DNA from: DASWLF01 sp963768765
GTDB taxonomy: Bacteria; Desulfobacterota; Desulfobaccia; Desulfobaccales; 0-14-0-80-60-11
Length of the DNA stretch: 64,000 nt
Assembly: GCA_963768765.1 (NCBI GenBank)
Contig: CAVYJK010000032.1
Location: 1 to 64,000 of the forward strand
Direction of reading: 5' to 3'
The notes under the pieces were generated by a model. The model saw only the letters and a list, made by a program, of their open reading frames with translations. It did no database searches and had not been told where the DNA came from. The position numbers and the translations under genes were made by a program. Below are positions 52,639 to 62,469 of this stretch, one piece after another (the first letter of the stretch is position 1; every line of letters begins with the position of its first letter).

Positions 52639-52726
52639 TTGGCAATTTTAACCACTCACCGGAGAAAATCAAGAGGGGTAGGAAAAAAATTTTGGATTTA
52701 AGGGCGGGCCGAAGCCCGGTGCGGGA

Positions 52727-54229
52727 TCACCGGGCTTCAGCGAACAGGGCACGGCTCTTGGCCTTGGAGACTTTGTCCTTGGATTTTTTGTCGGACGAGC
52801 CGTTTTTCTTGGCCGTCCTGGTCTTGCCGGAGCTCCGGGAGGAGTTGTCCATTTTCTTGGCCAGGCGGGTTTCTCCGGACTTGGTCTCGGATTTAGCGGT
52901 CTTGCTCTTGTGCTTGACGGCGGCGCCGTTCTTGGCGGCTAAGGACGAATGTCCGAATAGAGAAGCCTGGTAGGCGTTGGCGCCGGCCTTGCCTGGGGCG
53001 CTATGGGTCGATTTGCCCTTGCTGGCATAAGTATGTTTGGCGGATTTCTTCGAGGACTTGGCGTAAGTCTTGGTTTTGCCACCGGGATTGGCTACCACGG
53101 AGGCCTGCTGGACGGAGTGGCTTCTGTGGCTTACGCTGCGACCGGTGCTCTTGGCGGCCGTCCGCACGGGCCGGGAGGCGATGGCCGGGTTCTCGGCCCG
53201 GGCCAGGATGATGTTCTTGGTAAAGACTTCTTTGCTGTTAGGCGGCAGGTTCAGGGCATAAGAGCCGCTGTCCGGCGGGGTTACGCCCCGCATCAGTTCC
53301 GGGTTGAGGGCCTGGACTTCCTCCGGCGGGACGTTCACCGCCACGGCCGCGGCCTTGAGGGAGGTGGGCTCGGTCACCTCCACTTTGTCGCATTTCAGGG
53401 ACGGCTGATAAGCGACGTTTTTGAAGCCGAATTTCTCCGGGTTCTTGGCGATAATGGTGGCGGCGATCATCTGGGGCACGTAGTTCTTGGTTTCGTTGGG
53501 CAGGCACATGTTGGCGGAGAGCTCCCAGAAATTCTTATGGGTGCTCTGGTCCAGCTCTCGCTGCACCCGGCCCTCACCGCAGTTGTACGAAGCCGCCGCC
53601 AGGTACCAGGAGCCGAACTGCTTGTAGAGGTCCAGGAGGTACTTGGCCGCCGCCCGGGTGGATTTCTCCGGGTCCCGGCGCTCGTCCACGTAGGAGTCGA
53701 TGGCCAGCCCGTAGCGCAGGCCGGTGCCTCTGATGAACTGCCACATGCCGCTGGCGTTGGCAGGGGAATAAGCCTTGGAGTTGAAGCCGCTCTCGATCAT
53801 GGCGAGATAGGCCAGGTCTTCCGGCAGGCCATACTCCTGGAAGACCTCCTTGATCATGGGAAGATAGCGGGTGGAGCGGGAAAGATAACGGCGGATGATC
53901 TCTTTGCGTTCGGTGGAGAAATAGACCAGATAGGCCCGCACCTGCTTGTTCATCTGAATGGGCACATCGAACTTAACCTGATGCTCCCACTGCTTGAGCT
54001 CTTGTTCCAGGCTGGGATCCCAGCCGGGGATGCCGCTTTTGGCGTAGAGCTCCTCCAGGCGCTTGGCGCTTAACTCTTCGGTCAGGGATGATTCGTCGTT
54101 ATCGTCCGGGACGGGGACAGTGAGGGCCGGCTGCAGCGGCTCCTCTTTTACCAGGTTTCCTTTTAAACCTCCCCCACATCCCGCCAAAAATGCTAGGCAG
54201 ACAACTACCCCCACGAGCCAGGATAACAT
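52727..54229 (-). CDS. MltD-like membrane-bound lytic transglycosylase
   Basis: A 500-aa lipoprotein from the ATG at 54229 (AGAGG upstream): signal and lipobox VVVCLAFLAGCGGG. The SLT domain has catalytic Glu in MIESGFNSKAYSPANASGMW, GLAIDSYVDERRDPEKSTRA and AAASYNCGEGRV. A LysM-like segment (SLKAAAVAVNVPPEEVQALN) follows. The long Lys/Ser/Thr-rich basic tail (about 360-500) is unusual. Cleaves peptidoglycan between MurNAc and GlcNAc. Confidence 0.9.
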   Translation of the reverse strand: MLSWLVGVVVCLAFLAGCGGGLKGNLVKEEPLQPALTVPVPDDNDESSLTEELSAKRLEELYAKSGIPGWDPSLEQELKQWEHQVKFDVPIQMNKQVRAYLVYFSTERKEIIRRYLSRSTRYLPMIKEVFQEYGLPEDLAYLAMIESGFNSKAYSPANASGMWQFIRGTGLRYGLAIDSYVDERRDPEKSTRAAAKYLLDLYKQFGSWYLAAASYNCGEGRVQRELDQSTHKNFWELSANMCLPNETKNYVPQMIAATIIAKNPEKFGFKNVAYQPSLKCDKVEVTEPTSLKAAAVAVNVPPEEVQALNPELMRGVTPPDSGSYALNLPPNSKEVFTKNIILARAENPAIASRPVRTAAKSTGRSVSHRSHSVQQASVVANPGGKTKTYAKSSKKSAKHTYASKGKSTHSAPGKAGANAYQASLFGHSSLAAKNGAAVKHKSKTAKSETKSGETRLAKKMDNSSRSSGKTRTAKKNGSSDKKSKDKVSKAKSRALFAEAR

Positions 54230-54460
54230 ATGGTGTCCTCTCACCGAGTAGCCCGTACTGGCGCGTTTTCAGGTCTTAAATATATTGGCGTAACCTCCCC
54301 CTGAGGTGTGGATAGACCTGGGATTTTCCCCCTATAGCAGCATTCTTCAGGAAAGGCAAGAAAAAAAATGATTTTTACAGCAGTACGGCATTATTATCTC
54401 TTTTAATCACCCGGGGGTATTATTAATATGAGTGGTAGTGAAGGCTATCTCAAAACCTCT

Positions 54461-54536
54461 TGTTCTGTCATCCTGAAGGAAGTGGATGATCTCAACTTAT
54501 TGAAAATTTGAGGTTCTTCGGTTCCCTCAGAATGAC
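54461..54536. repeat. REP-like palindrome (GTCATCCTGA type)
   Basis: TGTCATCCTGA and TCAGAATGACA ends frame GATGATCTCAACTT..TGAGGTTCTTCGG. Similar to 32303-32382 and to the partial copy at 61378-61424. Nothing else is seen in the 54230-54614 gap apart from T/A-rich sequence. Confidence 0.55.
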
Positions 54537-54614
54537 AACTCAAGCAAGAAGTTCTTTTTTCAACCGCCTGATAGTCTGATCCAGGCGGCTTCGAACTTTT
54601 GGTAAGGTAAAATT

Positions 54615-55549
54615 ATGTTACACCGGTTGAGTCTCGGATCGGCCGCCTGGGAAATCTGGCTGGCCCTGGGGCTCTGGGCCGCCGGGCTGGGGGGGGTCGC
54701 CCAGGGCAACCATTATATCTTACAATACCTCTATTTCTTTGCCTGGTATCCTTACCTGCTGTTTCTGGATGGCCTTCTTTTACGCTTTACGGGGAAGTCC
54801 TGGCTCCGGCACCGTCCCCGGGAGTTCCTGCGCCTGTGCTTCTGGTCCGTCACCGTGTGGCTCATTTTTGAGGCCGCCAATCTGGTTCTGAAAAATTGGG
54901 CTTACGTGGGCCTGACCTCCGTGGGGTGGCTGCGCTGGCCAGGCTATGCCCTGGCCTTCGCCACGGTGCTGCCCGGGATTCTCCTCACCGCCCAGGTCCT
55001 TGGATGGCCCTGGGGGCCTGGAGCGGCGTCCGGGGCCGGCCCTGGAAGGAGGGCTTGGCCTGGGAGCCCTTCTCCCTGCTGGTGGGAACGGGTTTTCTGG
55101 TGCTGCCCCTGACCTTCCCCCGCTACGCCTTCCCCCTCATTTGGGGGGCGTTTTTCTTTCTGCTGGACCCCTTGGTGGCGCTGCTGGGGGGGAGGTCCCT
55201 CATCGCCCGGTTCCTCCAGGGGAAGCGCCGGGAGCACCTGTGTCTCCTGGCCGCCGGGGGCCTCTGCGGCCTCTGGTGGGAAGCCTGGAACTCCCTGGCC
55301 ACCGCCAAATGGGTCTACACCCTGCCGGTCTTAAACTTCTGGAAGGTCTTCGAGATGCCGGTCCTGGGTTACCTGGGGTTCTTGCCCTTTGCCTTGGAAG
55401 TCGCGGTGATGTATAATTTTCTAAAAGCCCTGGAGGACCGGGTGCTGACCACGGCGCCGCGGCGGCGCCGCGCCGCCCTGGTGCAGGGCGCTTTCTGGAT
55501 CCTGATGTTTGCGGCCCTGGACGCCTGGACGGTGATTTCTTACCAGTGA
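54615..55549 (+). CDS. multi-pass membrane protein, frameshifted near 55005
   Basis: The first frame has four helices (EIWLALGLWAAGLGGVAQGN; QYLYFFAWYPYLLFLDGLLL; FWSVTVWLIFEAANLVL; YALAFATVLPGILLTAQVLG). The second continues LVGTGFLVLPLTFPRYAFPL, IWGAFFFLLDPLVALLGG, LLAAGGLCGLWWEAWNSLAT and VLGYLGFLPFALEVAVMYNF to the end. One base near 55005 restores about 311 aa with 8-9 helices. The WWEAWN and FEMPVLGYLGF.PFALE motifs may be diagnostic, but no family is firmly recognised. Confidence 0.6.
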
Positions 55550-55615
55550 GCGTGGGCCGTACTGAAGGAAGGGAGATCTCGACCACATTTGACGATCACC
55601 GAGGGGGAATTAAAA

Positions 55616-56432
55616 TGACCGACGCTCATCGTCATCGCCCTGGTGCTTGCCTGTCTAGGCCTGCTGCGGGCCGGTCCTGGCCCAGGACCGGGCTCCCGGC
55701 CTCCGGGCAGTTGAAACAGGCGGTTAAAAGATAATCCCCCAGGATCCCCAGGCCTACTTCAACCTGGGATTGAAGTATGAAATCCAGGGCCGGGACAAGG
55801 AAGCCATCAAGGCGTTTCAGCAGGCGGTCAAGCTCAAGCCGGACTACGCCGAGGCCCATCTACGAGTTGGGCCGGCTGAAGGGCGAAGCGGGGGAATACC
55901 GGCCAGGCCATCAAAGATCTGCAGCAGGCCGTCAAACTCAAGCCTGACTATTCGCGCGGCCCGCACCGGTCTGGGAGGGGAGTACAACCAGCCAGGGCCT
56001 GGATTTCATCGAGAAGGGCAGTGGGGCAAGGCGGCCGAGGCTTTCAAGGAGGCCCTGGGCCAGTCCCGACCCCCAGGCCCAGGACGCGGCCCGCAACAAC
56101 CTGGGGGTGGCTCTGGCCAGCGAAGGCAGCTATGGGGAAGCGTTGGAAGAATTCCGGAAGGTTCTGGAAGTCGGACCCGGGCAACCCCAACGCCCACTAC
56201 AACTTGGGGTGTACCAGCCTCGCTCGCCGGGAACAACGTGGACGCCTTCCGGGAGTATTTGATCCTCAAGGAGCTGGACCCGACCTCTGCCGGTGAACTG
56301 TCGTATCTCATCTTTTTCCAGAGGAAAATCGACAGCCAAGTAGGGACTGCAGGATTGAGCAAGTCGGCTTATCTTGAGGGAACAAGGGCGAAATGCGCAT
56401 TTTCTACTCCGGTGAGATCTTGGGCGCCCTAA
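55616..56432 (+). pseudogene. TPR-repeat protein, heavily frameshifted
   Basis: Pieces of TPR units appear in changing frames: LKYEIQGRDKEAIKAFQQAV then KLKPDYAEAH, a YELGRLKGEAGEY-like and AIKDLQQAVKLKPDYS-like unit near 55870-55950, and GEALEEFRKVLEVGPG-like near 56130-56180. At least five shifts in 800 bases. An N-terminal segment rich in Leu/Ala may be a signal peptide. More broken than any other gene here. Confidence 0.55.
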
Positions 56433-56509
56433 AAGCTCATACTCAGGGTGTCAAAGGCGCCTGAGAGGCATGGTCAATCCCGTACTCGACCAGGGAATCC
56501 AGCCGAACC

Positions 56510-57883
56510 CTGAAGACTTCTCCCGCCAAAGTCTACGCAGTCTCCTTAGGTTGCCCCAAAAACCTGGTGGACACGGAAATCATGCTGGGCCGGCTCTCTG
56601 CGGCCGGCTGGGAGGTCGTAGGCAGCCCTGAGGCCGCCTCGGTGCTCCTGGTGAATACCTGCGCCTTCATCGAAGACGCCTGCCAGGAGGCGGTGGACAC
56701 CGTGCTGGAGTTGGCCCGCCACAAGGACTCCGACCCGGGCAAACGCCTGGTGGTGGCGGGCTGCCTGGTGCAGCGCTTTGGGGCGGAACTGCTGGGGGAA
56801 CTGCCGGAGGTGGATTATTTCATCGGGGTGAACGATTTTCCCCACCTGGCCCAAATCCTGGAGCGGAAGGGTCAGGGCCAGGCGCGCCTGTTTAATCAGG
56901 CCCCGGCCTACGGTTACACCGGGGCGGAGGCCCGCTACGCAGCCACTCCGCCGCACCTGGCTTACCTGAAGATCGCCGAAGGCTGCAGCCACCGCTGCAC
57001 TTTCTGTATCATTCCCCGCATCCGGGGCCCGCACCGCAGCCGGCCCCTTGAGACTCTGGTGCGTGAGGCCCGGGCCCTGGCCGCGTCGGGGGTCAGGGAA
57101 CTGGTACTGGTGGCCCAGGACACCACGGCCTACGGCCGGGACCGCAAGGGAGACCCCGGCATCATGGAGCTGCTTAAGGCCCTGGCGGCGATCCCGGAGT
57201 TTACCTGGATCCGCCTGCTCTACAGCCATCCGGCCCACGTCACGCCGGAGCTGCTGGAAACCATGGCGTCCCAGCCCCGCATCTGTCCCTATCTGGACCT
57301 GCCCATCCAGCACGGCCACGACGAAGTTTTAAAGCGCATGGGCCGGGGCTACAGTGGGCGCCAGGTGCTTGAGCTCACCCGGCGCATCCGGGAGGTCCTT
57401 CCCCAGGTGACGCTGCGCACCACCGTCATGGTGGGCTTTCCCGGGGAGACCGAGGCCCACTTCCAGGCCCTGGCGGAACTTATCCAGGAGGTGCGCTTCG
57501 AGCACCTGGGGGTCTTCCTCTACTGCCCCGAGCCCGGCACCGCGGCAGCTCTTCTCAGCACCCAGGTGCCCCGCCGGGTGGCCCGGCGGCGGGCCCGAAT
57601 TCTCAAGGAATTGCAGGCCGGCATCGTCAAAGAAAGGCTGCGGGCCCTGGTGGGCACGGTGCAGCCGGTGCTGGTGGAAGGCGTGAGCCAAGAGAGCGAC
57701 TACCTTCTTTCCGGCCGGCTCGTGAGCCAGGCGCCGGAAATCGACGGCCAGGTCTACCTCACCGCCGGGGTGGGGAAAGTGGGGGAGATCCAGCCCGTGC
57801 GCCTCACCCGGGCCCTGCCCTATGACCTGGTGGGGGAAATCGTGGAAACCGGCGAAAAGGCCAAAGGGGTTAAGGAACGATAG
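56510..57883 (+). CDS. rimO: RimO, ribosomal protein S12 methylthiotransferase
   Basis: The MTTase N-terminal domain has SLGCPKNLVDTEIMLGRL, LLVNTCAFIEDACQEA and VAGCLVQRF, giving the three cluster cysteines. The radical SAM motif is CSHRCTFC in KIAEGCSHRCTFCIIPRIRG, followed by PYLDLPIQHGHDEVLKRMGR and a TRAM domain at the C-terminus. The true start must lie upstream of 56567 because the first cluster Cys does. The CTG at 56510 is the nearest plausible in-frame start, but a frameshift just upstream may hide the real ATG. It adds a methylthio group to an Asp of ribosomal protein S12. Confidence 0.85.
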   Translation: MKTSPAKVYAVSLGCPKNLVDTEIMLGRLSAAGWEVVGSPEAASVLLVNTCAFIEDACQEAVDTVLELARHKDSDPGKRLVVAGCLVQRFGAELLGELPEVDYFIGVNDFPHLAQILERKGQGQARLFNQAPAYGYTGAEARYAATPPHLAYLKIAEGCSHRCTFCIIPRIRGPHRSRPLETLVREARALAASGVRELVLVAQDTTAYGRDRKGDPGIMELLKALAAIPEFTWIRLLYSHPAHVTPELLETMASQPRICPYLDLPIQHGHDEVLKRMGRGYSGRQVLELTRRIREVLPQVTLRTTVMVGFPGETEAHFQALAELIQEVRFEHLGVFLYCPEPGTAAALLSTQVPRRVARRRARILKELQAGIVKERLRALVGTVQPVLVEGVSQESDYLLSGRLVSQAPEIDGQVYLTAGVGKVGEIQPVRLTRALPYDLVGEIVETGEKAKGVKER

Positions 57884-57923
57884 GGTCCGGCAGGTATTTT
57901 GCATTATCGGCACCAAGGAAAGA

Positions 57924-57976
57924 TGTAGCCGCAGGCTTCAGCCGGCGCTGGCACAGGCTGGAAGCCTCTGCCACCA
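57924..57976. repeat. REP-like hairpin (GGCACAGGCT type)
   Basis: GCCGCAGGCTTCAGCCGGCG followed by TGGCACAGGCTGGAAGCCTC-TGCCA. Related to the twin hairpins at 50301-50352. The rest of the gap to 58196 shows nothing I can support. Confidence 0.6.
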
Positions 57977-58196
57977 AAAATTCCTTTATGGAGGGAAATC
58001 CCGGACGATTTCCTCTCCACATCCTTGGGGGGCGGGCTCGCTCTAAATCCAAGGCGCCTCTGCCTAACCTATGGAATAAAGGTGCGGACGCTAATGGTTC
58101 AGGAGGGGAGCTTATCCTCATCTCGCACCTTCCCATGGGACCCTTGAGGTCTCCTAAAGAATTGACTTCCCGGCGGAAGTACGTTATTTTCTTCAC

Positions 58197-59183
58197 ATGC
58201 ATAAGGCCACGGCGGAAATGCGACAAAGCGTTCTCAAAGAGCTGGGACCGGAGGTGGCGGCGATCAACCGGGCGCTGGCGGCCAACCTTAAGACCCATGT
58301 GCCGCTCATCGCCGAAGTGGGGAAGCATATCCTGCTCAGCGGCGGCAAGCGCGTTCGGCCCCTGCTCTTTCTGCTGTCGGCCCGCATGTGCGGCTGCCGG
58401 GGCAACCATCTGCACGACTTTTCCACCATCTTCGAGTACCTGCACGCCGCCACCCTGCTGCACGACGACGTCATCGACGCGGCCAGCCTGCGCCGGGGGG
58501 CGTCCACCGCCAACACCCTCTGGGGCAACCAGGCCGTCATCCTGGTAGGCGACTTTCTCCTGGCCAAGGCCCTGTCCCTGGCCGTGACCACCAACAAGCT
58601 GAAGATCTTGCAGGTTTTGTCCCAGGCCACCACCATGATGGCGGAAGGGGAGATTTTGCAGCTGCTGCACGCCGGCAATCTCAAGATCACCGAAGGGGAA
58701 TACTTCGAAGTCATTACCCGCAAAACCGCCATCCTCATGTCGGCGGCTTGCCGGATCGGCGGCATCCTGGGGGAAGCCCCGGCAGCCCAGGAAGAGGCCC
58801 TGGCGCAGTTGGGCCTGGATCTGGGGATCACCTTCCAGGTGGTGGATGACATTCTGGATTACACCGGCGAAGAACAGGAGCTGGGCAAACCGGTGTGCGC
58901 CGACCTGCGGGAAGGGCGCATCACCCTGCCCCTGATCCATGCCCTGGCCCAGGCCAAGGCCCAGGACCGGCAAAGGCTCCAGGAGATGGCCCGGACTCTG
59001 ACCCCGGATCTGACCCAGGGTCTTCGGGAGCTGTTGGATAAATACGGTTCCCTGGACCACGCCCGCAACCTGGCCCGTCACTATACCCGCAAGGCCCAGG
59101 AATATCTGGCATTCTTTCCCGCGTCTCCCGAAAAGAGCTATTTTGAGGCCATCAACGAGGAACTGCTGGACCGGTCCCACTGA
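58197..59183 (+). CDS. polyprenyl diphosphate synthase (octaprenyl/heptaprenyl type)
   Basis: A 328-aa protein: GGKRVRPLLFLLSARMCGCR, the first Asp-rich motif LLHDDVIDAA (D90-D94), KTAILMSAACRIGGI, and the second, FQVVDDILDYTG (D217-D221). The two residues before the first motif are small to medium (TLLH), consistent with a long-chain product for a quinone side chain. In the same direction as rimO, separated by a REP hairpin. Confidence 0.9.
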   Translation: MHKATAEMRQSVLKELGPEVAAINRALAANLKTHVPLIAEVGKHILLSGGKRVRPLLFLLSARMCGCRGNHLHDFSTIFEYLHAATLLHDDVIDAASLRRGASTANTLWGNQAVILVGDFLLAKALSLAVTTNKLKILQVLSQATTMMAEGEILQLLHAGNLKITEGEYFEVITRKTAILMSAACRIGGILGEAPAAQEEALAQLGLDLGITFQVVDDILDYTGEEQELGKPVCADLREGRITLPLIHALAQAKAQDRQRLQEMARTLTPDLTQGLRELLDKYGSLDHARNLARHYTRKAQEYLAFFPASPEKSYFEAINEELLDRSH

Positions 59184-59432
59184 AGCCCTGGCCAAGTCGG
59201 CACGGCAAAGGCGGCCCTGGCCCGCAGTAGCGGTATTTTTTCTTGACATGGGCCAGGGACAGCTTTATAGTTTATTTTGAATAGCATGTCAGACTGAGGA
59301 CAGGGTTAGGGCCCTGGATTAAATCGGAAGGGTATGCTAAGAACCTTTCCGCTTTTTTTTGGTCTGACTGCTCTTGCAGTCCTGCTCTGGGTGGCAGGAA
59401 GAGTTCCACAATTTTCAGGAGGTTTGCAGTCA

Positions 59433-59636
59433 ATGAGGGAAACTGGCAGGGTTAAGTGGTTTAATGACGCCAAAGGATTCGGTTTCATCTCCCGGGATAA
59501 CGGGCCTGATGTCTTCGTGCATCACAGCGCCATCCAGAGCGAAGGTTTCCGGACCCTGGCCGAAAACCAGGAAGTCGAGTTCGAGGTAGTTCAGGGGCAG
59601 AAAGGACCCCAGGCCCAGAACGTCGTGAAGATCTAA
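59433..59636 (+). CDS. CspA-family cold-shock protein
   Basis: A 67-aa protein: TGRVKWFNDAKGFGFISRD (RNP1 KGFGFI) and DVFVHHSAIQ (RNP2). CAGGAGG lies 8 nt before the ATG. A single-strand RNA/DNA-binding chaperone. Confidence 0.95.
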   Translation: MRETGRVKWFNDAKGFGFISRDNGPDVFVHHSAIQSEGFRTLAENQEVEFEVVQGQKGPQAQNVVKI

Positions 59637-59832
59637 CCGCGGGATGCGGTTTGAAGACAATCTTTCATCATTGGTTGGATTGAGCCGAGGGCTGACAGTC
59701 CAATCGGCGGCACGGGGCTTCCGCGCCACCGGCGGAGGCCAGCCTTAGGAAACAATTTGCCTTGCCTGATGGGTGGACTTCGGGGGCCATTTCCCCCTGG
59801 CGTTCCTGCATCTGGAGCCGTGGAGGAGCGCG

Positions 59833-60003
59833 GTGGCACGAAACCGTTATGGCTGGGAAAAGCGAGCCAAAGAAATAGCCAGGAAACAGAAGCACGAAGA
59901 AAAGATGAAGCGCCGCCATAACAAGCTCCGGCCCGGGGAGGAACAGACTGTCGAATCCCAGGAAGGGACCGGCGGCGCCGAACCCGATGATCTTCCAGGC
60001 TGA
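59833..60003 (+). CDS. small basic protein, 56 aa
   Basis: A GTG start with GGAGG 7 nt upstream. Product MARNRYGWEKRAKEIARKQK then HEEKMKRRHNKLRPGEE and an acidic tail. Such Lys/Arg-rich small proteins are widespread hypotheticals in Proteobacteria. Confidence 0.6.
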   Translation: MARNRYGWEKRAKEIARKQKHEEKMKRRHNKLRPGEEQTVESQEGTGGAEPDDLPG

Positions 60004-60140
60004 AAAAGCACAACCCCTATCCCGGGGAGGTCCGGGCGGCTGCCAAACCTGGCCCCGTTAACCCCAATAATGGCCGCGGACCTTCGGAAGAAGCTCCTTC
60101 CCAGGAACCCACCCCCGAGACCCGTTGCCGAGGAGAATTG

Positions 60141-60452
60141 ATGAGCATAAAACTTTATGTTGGCAATCTCCCCCCGCAGATGACCGAAAACGAATTAAAG
60201 GACCTGTTTGCCGAGGCCGGCAACGTGGCTTCGGCCAAGATCATCACCGACCGCCAGACCGGCCTGCCCCGGGGGTTTGGCTTTGTGGAGATGGAAACCA
60301 AGTTGGAAGCCCAGAAGGCCATCTCCATGCTCAACGGCAAAACGGTGGACGGCAAGACTTTGGCCGTCAACGAAGCCAGGCCGCAAGCCCCGAGGAGAGG
60401 CGGCTCTTTTGGCGGCGGCGGCGGGGGCCGCGGCCGCGGCGGCTACCGCTAA
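60141..60452 (+). CDS. RRM-type RNA-binding protein
   Basis: A 103-aa protein with RNP2 LYVGNLPPQMTENELKDLF, RNP1 GLPRGFGFVEMETKLEAQKA and a Gly/Arg-rich tail (GGGGGGRGRGGYR), as in bacterial Rbp proteins. AGGAGAATTG precedes the ATG. A terminator follows at 60493. Confidence 0.95.
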   Translation: MSIKLYVGNLPPQMTENELKDLFAEAGNVASAKIITDRQTGLPRGFGFVEMETKLEAQKAISMLNGKTVDGKTLAVNEARPQAPRRGGSFGGGGGGRGRGGYR

Positions 60453-60492
60453 CCGGAATCCCCTTTAGGGGATCCCCCAAGCCAACACCACG

Positions 60493-60526
60493 CCGGCAAG
60501 ACCCAGGAGGTCTTGCCGGTTTTTCT
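60493..60526 (+). terminator. terminator after the RRM gene
   Basis: CCGGCAAGACC and GGTCTTGCCGG form a perfect 11-bp stem followed by TTTTT. Confidence 0.9.
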
Positions 60527-60673
60527 CTGGCAAGGGGTCGGCTTCCCGTTTTTCGGTACGACCAATGATGCCCGCGTTGCCTTGATATCACTTTCTCGCC
60601 GGGGTGCAGAATTGCACCCAATTGGGGCGGACCCGCAGGTCCACTCCTACTGCGCATCGGGAGGTAAAAGTCA

Positions 60674-61363
60674 ATGAAGATATGCCTGATCGGTTTTGAT
60701 CTGCCGGAAGGCAAGGTGAAGTACCAGGATGAGCGAGTAATTACCCTGGACCAGAAATTATCCCCCCAGAAAACCACCCCCTTTTACGTTGAGTTCAGCC
60801 GAGACGATCTCACCCATTGCGACGGATTTTTAGTGGCCAAAGAGAAGATCTGGGACTTATTGATCCTGGACCTGGAAAAACTGGAAGCCCGCCGGGAGCG
60901 CACCGGCGACGAGTTCGAGGAACGGCTGTTGGCCAGGTGCGTGGAGTGCCTGGAGCAGGAGAGGCCGCTGTGCGACCTCCAGTTCACCTATGAGGAAGCG
61001 GCCCTCTTGCGGGGCCTGGCCCCCTTGAGCGCCAAGCCCACCCTGATTGCCGCCGAGCCGCCGGAAGTCAATGACGCCATCAGCCAGATCCTGAAAAAGT
61101 CGGGAATTATCTTCTTTTATACCGCGGGCAAAAAAGAGGTGCGGTCCTGGCCGGTGCCTAAGGATTCCGACATCGTCACCTGCGCCGGCCGGATTCACTC
61201 CGATCTGGCCCGGGGTTTCATCAAGGCCGACATTATTCCCTACGATGATTTTCTCAAGGTCTACAACATGCAGGAAGCCAGGACCAAGGGCCTGGTCAAA
61301 CTGGTGGACCGGGAGTATACCATTCACGAAGGCGACATCATCGAAGTCCGTTTTAATGTCTGA
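60674..61363 (+). CDS. YchF-like protein lacking a GTPase P-loop
   Basis: A 229-aa protein whose C-terminal ~70 residues match the YchF C-terminal/TGS domain (AGRIHSDLARGFIKADIIPY, DDFLKVYN, VKLVDREYTIHEGDIIEVRF). The N-terminus, MKICLIGFDLPEGKVKYQD, resembles the first strand of YchF, but the P-loop (GxPNxGKS/T) is gone. It is likely not an ATP/GTP hydrolase; a regulatory or ribosome-associated role is inference. Confidence 0.7.
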   Translation: MKICLIGFDLPEGKVKYQDERVITLDQKLSPQKTTPFYVEFSRDDLTHCDGFLVAKEKIWDLLILDLEKLEARRERTGDEFEERLLARCVECLEQERPLCDLQFTYEEAALLRGLAPLSAKPTLIAAEPPEVNDAISQILKKSGIIFFYTAGKKEVRSWPVPKDSDIVTCAGRIHSDLARGFIKADIIPYDDFLKVYNMQEARTKGLVKLVDREYTIHEGDIIEVRFNV

Positions 61364-61502
61364 ACGAAGTAACGGGTCTCAGCTTGTCAAAAATTCGAGA
61401 TTCTTACCGTCCCTCAAAATGACATTTCCTAACCCGGTCTGGGGGTTGTAACCAGGCTGTAACCGCCGGTGGCGGCAAAAATCCTGGGGAGCGCTCCCTG
61501 CT

Positions 61503-62291
61503 TCAATCCCGCCCCTTGACCGCGAAAATCTCCTTGAAAAATTCTTGCATACATCTCCAGGAACGCCGGGCGGCCCGGGCATCGTAAGCCACGCCGCTGG
61601 CCTTGTCGGCTCCCGCCGCCGGATTGGTGAAACTGTGGACCGCGCCGCCGAAAAAGACCATTTGCCAGTCCACCCCGGCCTGGCGCATGGCGGCCTGAAA
61701 GGCCGCCACGTCGGCTGGTGGGACGTGGGGGTCATCGGCCCCGTGCAGGACCAGGATACTGGCCTTGATCTGCTTCAGGTCCTCGGGCGAAGGCCGGGGG
61801 AGGCCGCCATGAAAGCTGACCACGCCGGCCAGGTTCGCCCCGGAGTACGCCAACTCCAGGACCGTGGTGCCGCCGAAGCAAAAGCCGATGGCCGCCAGCC
61901 GGCGGGGGTCCACCAGGGGGTTTGCCGCCAACACCTGCAGGGCCGCCCGGGCCCGGGCCCGCAGTTGCGGCTGGCCCCTTAACTCGCCGGCCCATTTGGC
62001 GGCTTCCTGGGGGTCGTTGGTGGTGGCCCCCTGGCCGTACATGTCCGCGGCCAGGGCCACGTACCCCAACCCCGCCAGCTGCTCGGCTTGCTTTTGGGCG
62101 AAGTCGTTGAGCCCCCACCATTCGTGCACCACCAGGACTCCGGGACGCCTGGCCCGGCTCACGTCATCGTAGGCCAGGTAGCCCTTAAACACCTTGTCGT
62201 CCTGGCGGTATGTCACCGTTTTAGTCACCAATCTTGCCTGGGCCTCCGTCGCAAAAAACAATGCCAGGATAATTGCCAGAACCTGCTTCAT
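61503..62291 (-). CDS. exported dienelactone hydrolase-family protein
   Basis: A 262-aa alpha/beta hydrolase with a signal peptide (MKQVLAIILALFFATEAQA). The nucleophile elbow has Cys (C138 in IGFCFGGTTVLE), the acid is in HGADDPHVPP (D186/D187), and the His is H219 in GGAVHSFTNP. The HEWWGLND motif is typical of DLH. Likely periplasmic; substrate unknown. Confidence 0.85.
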   Translation of the reverse strand: MKQVLAIILALFFATEAQARLVTKTVTYRQDDKVFKGYLAYDDVSRARRPGVLVVHEWWGLNDFAQKQAEQLAGLGYVALAADMYGQGATTNDPQEAAKWAGELRGQPQLRARARAALQVLAANPLVDPRRLAAIGFCFGGTTVLELAYSGANLAGVVSFHGGLPRPSPEDLKQIKASILVLHGADDPHVPPADVAAFQAAMRQAGVDWQMVFFGGAVHSFTNPAAGADKASGVAYDARAARRSWRCMQEFFKEIFAVKGRD

Positions 62292-62469
62292 GGCCGTAAC
62301 CTCTCTGGGCTGATTTCATCTCCTCGCGAAGCAAGCCAAGACCTCCGCCGAAAGGGAATCACTTGGCTGGGGGCCCAAGACGTAACAGGTGGCCGCTCGA
62401 TTCTAAAGATAGTCTGAGGCGGCTAAAGCCCCTTTCAGAGGTCTTGATAAGTTTGGGGTAAGGAATCGA

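Noticed and set aside
57870..59249. 459-codon minus-strand frame over the polyprenyl synthase
   Set aside because: Shadow of the synthase gene in GC-rich DNA. Its translation is Gln/Gly/Val-rich with no motifs.
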